This document shows, one piece after another, positions 1-5,016 of a stretch of 5,016 nucleotides of DNA (position 1 is its first letter; every line of letters starts with the position of its first letter). The translations under genes were made by a program, and so were the position numbers. Under the pieces are notes generated by a model. That model did not search any database and was not told the origin of the DNA. It was given only the letters and a program-made list of their open reading frames with translations. The stretch comes from an uncultured Chloroflexota bacterium. Its GTDB lineage: Bacteria > Chloroflexota > Limnocylindria > Limnocylindrales > Limnocylindraceae. Where the stretch lies: contig CAINNT010000157.1 of assembly GCA_903851225.1 (NCBI GenBank), positions 1 through 5,016 on the forward strand. The letters are read 5' to 3'.

Positions 1-765
1 CAGCAGCGCCTCGTCGAAGAGCGGTGCCTCGGCGATCACGACTCCGTCCGGTCCGATCACTCTCGAGCCACCCCAAAAGATCAGCGACTCATCGACGCCA
101 ACGCGATTGGCGAAGGCTACGTAAGAGGTAGTGAGCGCCGCGGTCGCTCGCAGCAGTGTGCCCCAGGATGCAGCAGAACCAAGCCCCTGATCGGCGTCTA
201 CGCTGGCCCCACGAGCCGGTCCTGCAGCAACGTTGATCAGGAGCTCGGCCCCATCCTGTGCGAGGATCGCCGGCAGAGTCGGATGCCAGAAGTCCTCGCA
301 CACGCCGATGCCGACTCCAACATCGCCCCGGGAGGTTGGCCCACCGAGCGAGGCCCTCGTTGCGCGAATCGCATCGCCGGCGGCCAAGAAGCGTCGTTCA
401 TCGAAGAGCCCATAGGTTGGGAGATAGCACTTACGTGCGATGTATCGCACCTCTCCCCGTTCAAGCAGCGCGGCGGCAGCGAAGAGGCGATGGTCCTCCG
501 TGGACTCGACAAACGAGACCACAGCAGATGGGCCATTGCTCGTGACGCTCGCCAAAGAGAGGAGCCGTGGGTCGCCTCGACGCATCGCAACCTCAGGGGC
601 AAGATCTTGCAACTGATACCCGGTGAGGCTGAGCTCGGGGAAGATCACAAGGTCTGCACCGGCAGAGCGACCCTCTTGGATTTTCGCCTGGTGGAGCGCG
701 AAGTTCCGCCCGAGGTCCCCAAGCGTGGGAGCAATCTGCGCGAGAGCGAGCACGCGTGTTCGCAT
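1..765 (-). CDS. Carbon-nitrogen hydrolase (nitrilase superfamily; NAD+ synthase glutaminase-like), 3' end outside window
   Basis: Reading leftwards from an ATG at 765, the frame stays open for 255 codons to the window edge, so the C-terminus is missing. Seen directly: the nitrilase catalytic triad, Glu44 in FPELSLTGY, Lys112 in RKCYLPTYG and Cys156 in GVCEDFWHP. There is also a late FANRVG and FWGGS motif around residues 215-230. Family knowledge: these enzymes hydrolyse amides or nitriles through the Cys thiol in the cytoplasm. The KCYLPTYGLFDERRF stretch resembles the glutaminase domain of glutamine-dependent NAD+ synthetase (NadE). The FWGGS motif and the xLQDLxPEVA stretch look more like the uncharacterised stand-alone nitrilases of about 280-300 residues. 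The sequence past the edge would decide, because NadE would continue with an ATP-pyrophosphatase domain. The gene follows the solute-binding protein gene by 5 bp. A GTG at 768 is directly in frame before the ATG, so the start could be either. The only Shine-Dalgarno-like match is a weak AGAAG inside the preceding gene's end, which suggests translational coupling. Confidence 0.9.
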   Translation of the reverse strand, partial: MRTRVLALAQIAPTLGDLGRNFALHQAKIQEGRSAGADLVIFPELSLTGYQLQDLAPEVAMRRGDPRLLSLASVTSNGPSAVVSFVESTEDHRLFAAAALLERGEVRYIARKCYLPTYGLFDERRFLAAGDAIRATRASLGGPTSRGDVGVGIGVCEDFWHPTLPAILAQDGAELLINVAAGPARGASVDADQGLGSAASWGTLLRATAALTTSYVAFANRVGVDESLIFWGGSRVIGPDGVVIAEAPLFDEALL

Positions 766-770
766 CACGC

Positions 771-2699
771 CTACTTCTGCAGATCCCATGTGTGGATCGA
801 CCATGCGTACAGCGGGCTCTGGATGTCTGCCTCTCTAGTCGCCCAGATGAATCGGTTCCGGAGGAGCGAATATGCAGGCTCACCCCACAGCAAGAGGTAC
901 GGACGTTCACTGCGTCGCAGCGACTGGATCGTGGCGTAGATGCCGACACGAGAGTTGACGCTGCCCGCTGCGATCCCTTGGGCCAAGAGCTCATCGACGC
1001 GCGCGCTCGACCAACAGACAAAATTCTTCCCAGCTGGAGCCTCTTCAGTCGGGCATGCAGCGGAAGCGAAGATATCCGAATCATCAGGGTCCAGGCCCCA
1101 CTGCCACGCCCCGAGATACAGATCGAAATCATTCGGATAGCGGAGTCGCGGCGCGATATCGGTGGTGTATGGAAGTTCGGCCACGGTCAGCGAAATGCCG
1201 CACTCGGCAACCTGGTCCACGATCAGCTGCGCCGCGCGCGTCCGTGCTACCTGACCCTCGCGAACGATGATGTCTGCCTCGAGTCGCGTACCTTCGCGAG
1301 CGAAGACTCCGTCTTCTCCGGCTACCCAGCCGTCCTCGATAAGTGCGGCGCGGGCGCCCGCAACATCACGCGTCGCCTCGGCGGCGGCTGGGCTCTCTGC
1401 AGCCCAGGAGGTTGGCGCAACCGTGCTCGAGATCTTGATGCCTGTACCGTCTGTGGCACCGGTAAGGATTGCCGGGAGGTCAACGCAAGAGGCAAGTGCC
1501 CTGCGAGTGACACTGCTCGCGAAGATGCGTCCATCCCGCGTGTTGAATGCGAGATAGTTGTATCCACGCAGCGATGCCACGTGCAGCAGCGTGGAATCAT
1601 CACTCACCGTCAAGCCAGCGACATCTGCGGCCCGTAGGTCCGGAGCCCAATCGATTGCGCCGCCCTGATACGCCTTCACCACCCCACTTTGCGATGTGAA
1701 GATCGTCAAGGTCATCGCCGACATCGGCGGCTCTCCGAGCGCATAAGACTCGAAGGAGGCAAGTTGCACGTAGCCTCCAGGCACGCGCTCTGCAAACGTA
1801 TATGGCCCCGCCCCTATGGGTGCGCTTTGCACGTCGAGGAGAGGGAATGCCGCCGCGAGTTGGTCTTCGGTCGGGGCGAGTAAGAGCGCCTCCAGCGCGG
1901 CAAGTCGGACGTAGAGCGCACGAGCGTAGCCTTCATCGTCACGGCTCCCCGTAGGCTCGCCAATGCTGCTGAGTTGTGGGTAGCCACGTGGATCCGGCAG
2001 TTGAAGCCCAGCGTCCGTCAGCGTGCGCTCGAGCTCTGTGACGCGCGACGCGTAGGTGCAATTGGTACCGCCGGAGGCAGCGCAGCCGCCGCCATCGATA
2101 TCGGCGGCAATGTTCTCTCGGACGAGTGAGACGGCGTTGCGATCGGCCGCTTGCACGTTCGACTGCAGCCGCGCCAGCGAAGCGGCAAGCGCCGCCTTTG
2201 GGAGGATTGGGATCGTAAGTCCGCGAGTCTGCCACGGCGCCCACGGCGACTTCAGGGTAAAGGTGAGTGCGCCGTCAACCCCTGCCTCCACGGAGACGAG
2301 GCGATTGGCCACCACCGCACAGATATCACTTACGAGCGGACAGCGGGTGGATGCCGCAAGCTCGTACGTGAAGATCACATCGTCAGTGGTCAGCGGCGAT
2401 CCGTCGTGGAAGGTGAGTCCGCTGCGCAGATTGACGCGCCACTTGGTGCCCCCGGCGGCGCTCGACGCCTCTCCGTCGGCGAGCACGGGGGTGGGAGCGA
2501 AGGTGGCATCAGCGCGGTACAGGCCGGCGTGGACCATGGAGCCCACGAGTGCGGATGCGTCATCTGTGTAGGAAAGCTCTAGGCCAGCGGGTTCCCCCAC
2601 GATCCCCACCCGAATGGTGCGCGCCGAGAAGACGCTGCAGCCCGAGAGCAGCGATGCTGCGAAGAGAGCTGCGGCAAGGACCTTCAGACTCCGATGCAT
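771..2699 (-). CDS. ABC transporter solute-binding lipoprotein, family 5 (oligopeptide/dipeptide/nickel type)
   Basis: This encodes an exported binding protein of 642 residues that would deliver a peptide or similar solute to an ABC importer. The N-terminus is a lipoprotein signal peptide: RSLK, a hydrophobic stretch, then lipobox LLSGC with the lipidated Cys at residue 21. Family-5 hallmarks are a WRVNLRSGLTFHDGSPLTTDD stretch near residues 87-107, PIGAGPYTF near 294-302, GYNYLAFNTR near 379-388 and DFDLYLGAWQWG near 524-535. At 642 residues it is longer than the usual 500-560. Most of the excess lies between LPK (residues 166-168) and PIGAGPY, where about 125 residues replace the short linker normally seen. 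Eight further cysteines fall in pairs along the chain. The start is set at the second of two ATGs (ATGCCGATG). The purine-rich AGAGGGGAG abuts the first ATG but lies 6 nt from the second. The first ATG at 2705 would add two residues. The gene has no permease or ATPase partner in the window. It follows the NUDIX gene by 108 bp and is tightly coupled to the amidase gene. The solute cannot be told from sequence; in this family peptides, nickel, opines and sugars are all known. Confidence 0.95.
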   Translation of the reverse strand: MHRSLKVLAAALFAASLLSGCSVFSARTIRVGIVGEPAGLELSYTDDASALVGSMVHAGLYRADATFAPTPVLADGEASSAAGGTKWRVNLRSGLTFHDGSPLTTDDVIFTYELAASTRCPLVSDICAVVANRLVSVEAGVDGALTFTLKSPWAPWQTRGLTIPILPKAALAASLARLQSNVQAADRNAVSLVRENIAADIDGGGCAASGGTNCTYASRVTELERTLTDAGLQLPDPRGYPQLSSIGEPTGSRDDEGYARALYVRLAALEALLLAPTEDQLAAAFPLLDVQSAPIGAGPYTFAERVPGGYVQLASFESYALGEPPMSAMTLTIFTSQSGVVKAYQGGAIDWAPDLRAADVAGLTVSDDSTLLHVASLRGYNYLAFNTRDGRIFASSVTRRALASCVDLPAILTGATDGTGIKISSTVAPTSWAAESPAAAEATRDVAGARAALIEDGWVAGEDGVFAREGTRLEADIIVREGQVARTRAAQLIVDQVAECGISLTVAELPYTTDIAPRLRYPNDFDLYLGAWQWGLDPDDSDIFASAACPTEEAPAGKNFVCWSSARVDELLAQGIAAGSVNSRVGIYATIQSLRRSERPYLLLWGEPAYSLLRNRFIWATREADIQSPLYAWSIHTWDLQK

Positions 2700-2705
2700 C
2701 GGCAT

Positions 2706-2714
2706 CTCCCCTCT
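2706..2714 (-). promoter_or_regulatory. Ribosome binding site of the solute-binding protein gene
   Basis: On the minus strand this reads AGAGGGGAG. It touches the upstream ATG (2703-2705) with no spacer and sits 6 nt from the second in-frame ATG (2697-2699), so the second ATG is the more likely start. Confidence 0.6.
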
Positions 2715-2726
2715 CGCTCACGCGTC

Positions 2727-2744
2727 GATCGGCGGGCGCCGATC
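2727..2744. repeat. Perfect inverted repeat in the 5' leader of the solute-binding protein gene
   Basis: The sequence GATCGGCG-GG-CGCCGATC is an exact dyad. As RNA it folds to a 7-bp stem with a 4-nt loop. It lies 12 bp upstream of the ribosome binding site, between any promoter and the start codon. No T-run follows on either strand, so it is not a standard terminator. It could be a protein-binding operator or a leader hairpin that protects mRNA or affects translation. Function is inferred from position only. Confidence 0.55.
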
Positions 2745-2754
2745 TCCCCACAGG

Positions 2755-2776
2755 ATAGGGGGTCGCCGTGCCCTAT
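2755..2776. repeat. Operator-like inverted repeat ATAGGG-N10-CCCTAT
   Basis: Two exact 6-bp half-sites are separated by 10 bp, one helical turn and a half between centres, which is a geometry often used by dimeric regulators. On the minus strand a weak -10-like TATCCT (2752-2757) overlaps the left half-site. No convincing -35 is found 17 bp further up (CACAAT). It could be an operator over the promoter of the binding-protein and amidase genes. Six-base arms are short enough to arise by chance. Confidence 0.3.
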
Positions 2777-2779
2777 TGT

Positions 2780-2795
2780 GGCGGAGCGACCCGCC
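2780..2795 (-). terminator. Possible weak hairpin after the NUDIX gene
   Basis: On the minus strand GGCGG-GTCGCT-CCGCC begins 12 nt past the NUDIX stop codon and can form a 5-bp all-GC stem with a 6-nt loop. It is followed by ACAATA rather than a U-run, so intrinsic termination would be poor. It may stabilise the transcript end, attenuate read-through into the binding-protein gene, or be chance in GC-rich DNA. Confidence 0.2.
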
Positions 2796-2807
2796 CGCAC
2801 GAATCGC

Positions 2808-3242
2808 CTATGCAGCCAGGGCCGCGTAGGCACGCTCCACAAGGCTGCACTCAGTTTGGAAGTCGAGGAGGGCGATCGCCTCTTCCATTGGCACCCAGCG
2901 CACCTCGTCAAACTCCTTATCCCATTGATCAAACGAGCCGCCGATCGCCTCCATCAGGTAGTAGTGCACCGTCTTGTCGATGCGCTCTCCCCCGCGCGTG
3001 AACGAGTAGTGGATCGCATCGAAATACGAGAGGATCTGCACCTCGAGGCCCGTCTCTTCACGGACCTCGCGGAGCGCTGTCTCCTCACGGGTTTCGCCCT
3101 CTTCGGGGGTCCCCTTCGGCAACGACCAAACGAAGCCGTCGCGCTCACGGCGACGACGTCCGATCACGATCTCAGGTCGCCCGCCGACACCTCGAATGAC
3201 GAGGCCCCCAGCCGACATTGCGCTGCGGCGTGTCGCTCCCAT
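2808..3242 (-). CDS. NUDIX hydrolase (diadenosine-polyphosphate / MutT-like)
   Basis: A 144-residue, single-domain cytoplasmic enzyme expected to hydrolyse a nucleoside diphosphate linked to another moiety, using Mg2+ or Mn2+. The Nudix box is complete at residues 44-66: Gly44, Glu50, then R58-E59-V60-x-E62-E63-x-G65-L66, where the glutamates bind metal. Before it comes WSLPKG, and after it DKTVHYYLM (residues 89-97) and FDEVRWVPMEEA (111-122). This pattern is typical of the small Ap4A/Ap6A-hydrolase-like group, but substrate assignment within NUDIX proteins from sequence is unreliable. The start at 3242 is chosen because GGGAG (3249-3253) lies 6 nt upstream. The open frame extends to an ATG at 3389, but the extra 49 residues (rich in Arg, Gly and Cys) do not look like protein and would overlap the divergent aconitase control region. 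A later ATG at 3218 has no ribosome binding site. It is divergent from the aconitase gene and precedes the binding-protein gene by 108 bp. Confidence 0.95.
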   Translation of the reverse strand: MGATRRSAMSAGGLVIRGVGGRPEIVIGRRRRERDGFVWSLPKGTPEEGETREETALREVREETGLEVQILSYFDAIHYSFTRGGERIDKTVHYYLMEAIGGSFDQWDKEFDEVRWVPMEEAIALLDFQTECSLVERAYAALAA

Positions 3243-3248
3243 ACGCTG

Positions 3249-3253
3249 CTCCC
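3249..3253 (-). promoter_or_regulatory. Ribosome binding site of the NUDIX gene
   Basis: On the minus strand this reads GGGAG, inside the purine-rich run GAGGTGAGGGAG, with a 6-nt spacer to the ATG at 3242. It fixes this start against the much longer open frame upstream. Confidence 0.65.
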
Positions 3254-3308
3254 TCACCTCACCGATGGGCGGGCGGCCGAGGCCTCTCCCGCAATTGAGG
3301 CGATGGTA

Positions 3309-3382
3309 GCCTCCGCAGCGGCGGCGCGCTGTACAGGCGCATGGCGCTACCCTAGCCGCACCCGTGGTGCCAATGCGGAGGC
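3309..3382. repeat. Widely spaced 9-bp inverted repeat in the divergent intergenic region
   Basis: GCCTCCGCA (3309-3317) and its exact reverse complement TGCGGAGGC (3374-3382) flank 56 bp in the middle of the 164-bp gap between the divergent NUDIX and aconitase genes. Inside it are two smaller dyads: CTGTACAG (3329-3336) and GCACC-CGT-GGTGC (3358-3370). Both promoters must lie hereabouts, but I find no clear -35/-10 pair on either strand. The symmetric placement would suit a looping or dimeric regulator. Chance in GC-rich DNA is the main alternative. Confidence 0.35.
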
Positions 3383-3396
3383 CACGCACAGTAACG

Positions 3397-3402
3397 AGGA
3401 GG
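3397..3402 (+). promoter_or_regulatory. Ribosome binding site of the aconitase gene
   Basis: A perfect AGGAGG ends 4 nt before the GTG at 3407. This strong match, and the lack of any in-frame ATG near the N-terminus, supports the GTG start. Confidence 0.75.
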
Positions 3403-3406
3403 CTCT

Positions 3407-5016
3407 GTGGGAGACCACTTCTCAGCGCGACGCTCGCTTGGGGCAGGTCTCCCCGATCGCATCGCCCTCGAGCTACTCCCGCAGCCCGTAACAGCGTGGG
3501 AGCGCCTCCCGCTCATCCTCAAGATCCTGATCGAAGGCGCCGCCCGACGCTCGGGCGATGGCTTCGTGGAGGAGGAAGATCTCCACGCCTACCTCTCCTG
3601 GAAACCAGGGGCTTCAGCATCCGCGACGGGCGACGAGCGCGAGGTCCCCTTCTCTCCTGCGCGCGTGGTGCTGCAGGACTTCACCGGTGTGCCCGCCGTC
3701 GTTGATCTCGCCGCCCTCCGCAACGCCGCGACGGAGCTCGGCATCGATCCGCATCGCATCAATCCGCAGGTTCCCGCCGATCTCGTAATCGACCACTCGG
3801 TGCAAGTCGATCGCTGGGCGACCCGCGATGCGCTCGAACAGAACGTAGCAAAGGAGTACGAGCGCAACACCGAGCGCTATCAACTGCTGCGATGGGCGCA
3901 GGGGGCGTTCGACAAGTTCCGCGTCGTTCCGCCTGGCGCCGGCATTGTCCACCAGGTAAACCTCGAGAACCTGGCCACCGTGGTACGCGTCGAAGAGGTT
4001 GACGGTGCGCCACTCGCCTTCCCCGACAGTTGCGTCGGCACAGATTCACATACCACCATGATCTCGGGCCTCGGCGTCCTCGGATTCGGCGTCGGCGGCA
4101 TTGAGGCCGAGGCGGTCCTCCTCGGCGAGCCACTCTTCTCGCCGATCCCGACGATCGTGGGGCTACGACTCACCGGTCGGCTCCCCGCCGGCACCACCGC
4201 CACCGACCTCGTGCTCACGGTCACGGAGCGGCTGCGAGCACACGGTGTTGTTGGCGCGTACGTTGAAGCGTTCGGTGATGGGCTCGCCACGATCTCCCTC
4301 GCCGACCGCGCAACGATCGCCAATATGTCGCCAGAGTTTGGCGCAACCACCACACTCTTCCCGATCGACGAGATCACCCTTGACTACCTAAAGACAACTG
4401 GTCGCAGTGACGAGAGCATCGCCCTCGTTGAAACCTACGCGAAGGCGCAGGGCCTCTGGCGTACGCCGGGCGCTGAACCGCTCTACGACGCAATCGTGCA
4501 CATCGAGCTTGGTGAGGTCGTGCCATCGCTCGCTGGTCCGCGTCGTCCGCAAGACCGAGTTCCGCTGCCGAACCTTGGTGAGAGCTTCGCCGCCGCCTAC
4601 CCCGATCGCGCGGGCGCGGGCGCGCACCACGCCACTGCCACCTCATCAAATGACTCCTTCGAGCTGCACGATGGCGCGGTGGCGATTGCGGCCATCACCT
4701 CGTGCACCAACACCTCAAACCCGTCGGTGATGATCGCCGCCGGCCTCCTTGCGCAGCGCGCGGTTGCGCGCGGTATGAAGGTACCGACGTGGGTGAAGAC
4801 GAGTCTGGCTCCAGGTTCCAAGGTGGTGACCGCCTACCTGGAACGAGCCGGACTTCTCGCCCCACTGGAGACACTTGGATTTACTGTGGCCGGCTACGGC
4901 TGCACCACCTGTATCGGCAACTCTGGCCCACTCGACGCAGGCGTCTCAGGCGCTATCGAGTCAGGCGACCTCACCGTGGCCGCCGTGCTCTCTGGGAACC
5001 GCAACTTCGAGGGTCG
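3407..5016 (+). CDS. acnA: Aconitate hydratase, AcnA/IRP1 class, 3' end outside window
   Basis: A TCA-cycle enzyme that interconverts citrate and isocitrate through cis-aconitate on a [4Fe-4S] cluster in the cytoplasm. The first 536 of an expected 880-900 or so residues are present, covering domains 1-3; the linker and the C-terminal swivel domain 4 lie beyond the edge. Family motifs in order: WERLPLILKILIE (31-43), VLQDFTGVPAVVDLAALR (from 88), ADLVIDHSVQVD (about 125-136), EYERNTERYQLLRWAQ (about 150-165), VVPPGAGIVHQVNLENLA (about 172-189), VGTDSHTTM (210-218), GVGGIEAEA (228-236), SCTNTSNP (from 432), SLAPGSKVV, GYGCTTCIGNSGPL (from 496) and SGNRNFEG at the edge. Cluster ligands are Cys433, Cys499 and Cys502, with the same 66 and 69-residue spacing as human IRP1 (437/503/506). 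Gln90, Asp213 and His215 match active-site positions. The start is GTG behind AGGAGG. Small departures from the usual consensus are Cys209 (usually Leu or Val), Ser220 (usually Asn), Phe227 (usually Trp) and VVGAYVEAFG at 281-290 (often VVGKFVEFFG). AcnD (2-methylisocitrate dehydratase) is a less likely alternative. Confidence 0.96.
   Translation, partial: MGDHFSARRSLGAGLPDRIALELLPQPVTAWERLPLILKILIEGAARRSGDGFVEEEDLHAYLSWKPGASASATGDEREVPFSPARVVLQDFTGVPAVVDLAALRNAATELGIDPHRINPQVPADLVIDHSVQVDRWATRDALEQNVAKEYERNTERYQLLRWAQGAFDKFRVVPPGAGIVHQVNLENLATVVRVEEVDGAPLAFPDSCVGTDSHTTMISGLGVLGFGVGGIEAEAVLLGEPLFSPIPTIVGLRLTGRLPAGTTATDLVLTVTERLRAHGVVGAYVEAFGDGLATISLADRATIANMSPEFGATTTLFPIDEITLDYLKTTGRSDESIALVETYAKAQGLWRTPGAEPLYDAIVHIELGEVVPSLAGPRRPQDRVPLPNLGESFAAAYPDRAGAGAHHATATSSNDSFELHDGAVAIAAITSCTNTSNPSVMIAAGLLAQRAVARGMKVPTWVKTSLAPGSKVVTAYLERAGLLAPLETLGFTVAGYGCTTCIGNSGPLDAGVSGAIESGDLTVAAVLSGNRNFEG

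Noticed and set aside
237..602. Minus-strand open frame of 121 codons within the amidase region
   Set aside because: A different frame at the same place contains the full nitrilase triad with exact family motifs, so this one is a shadow.
756..1637. Open reading frame of 293 codons on the plus strand
   Set aside because: It lies wholly antisense to the strongly supported binding-protein gene, has no recognisable motifs and reflects the GC-rich codon pattern on the opposite strand.
2752..2780. A sigma-70 promoter (TATCCT with an upstream -35) before the binding-protein gene
   Set aside because: The -10 matches only 4 of 6 positions and no -35 resembling TTGACA lies at 16-18 bp, so it is mentioned only as a weak possibility.
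3243..3389. A longer NUDIX protein starting at the ATG at 3389
   Set aside because: The extra 49 residues have no NUDIX similarity, and a good ribosome binding site sits just before the ATG at 3242. The extension would cover most of the divergent control region.
2694..3491. Open reading frame of 265 codons on the plus strand
   Set aside because: It is antisense to the NUDIX gene and both its flanking intergenic regions, and it overlaps the aconitase start. Its translation is low-complexity and has no domain signal.
3880..4377. Open reading frame of 165 codons on the minus strand inside the aconitase gene
   Set aside because: It is antisense to a region dense in invariant aconitase motifs. 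Its Ser/Arg/Thr-rich translation is typical of a shadow frame.

Overview
The window is from a bacterial chromosome of high GC content (roughly 60-65% by eye, with strong G/C preference at third codon positions). It holds four protein-coding genes packed with little spacing. The lipoprotein-type solute-binding protein, the aconitase of the AcnA/IRP1 class and the stand-alone-looking nitrilase-family enzyme would fit a high-GC lineage such as Chloroflexota or Actinomycetota. Nothing in the window is decisive for phylum, so this is a weak inference. I see no tRNA, rRNA, CRISPR array, insertion sequence or phage gene.

Layout: positions 1-765 (minus strand, running off the left edge) encode the N-terminal 255 residues of a nitrilase-superfamily amidase with its Glu-Lys-Cys triad intact. 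Only 5 bp separates it from the stop of the upstream minus-strand gene (771-2699). That gene encodes a family-5 (oligopeptide/dipeptide/nickel type) ABC-transporter solute-binding lipoprotein of 642 residues. A 108-bp intergenic stretch holding three small inverted repeats separates it from a minus-strand NUDIX hydrolase gene (2808-3242, 144 residues, perfect Nudix box). These three genes read in the same direction and may form a transcription unit NUDIX - binding protein - amidase. The inverted repeats could instead mark a separate promoter or operator for the last two.

On the other side of a 164-bp divergent intergenic region (3243-3406), the plus strand carries an aconitate hydratase gene. 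It starts with GTG at 3407 behind a perfect AGGAGG and runs off the right edge after 536 residues. All three cluster-ligand cysteines are present with canonical spacing.

How they fit together: aconitase is a TCA-cycle enzyme and probably regulated independently. The minus-strand group combines uptake of a peptide-like solute with a cytoplasmic C-N hydrolase and a nucleotide-housecleaning NUDIX enzyme. A joint pathway (for example amide or peptide scavenging) is possible but is inference from gene order only. The window reads as ordinary core or housekeeping DNA. I found no convincing new system. The oddest items are a large insert and eight paired-looking cysteines in the binding protein, and the inverted repeats in the two intergenic regions.
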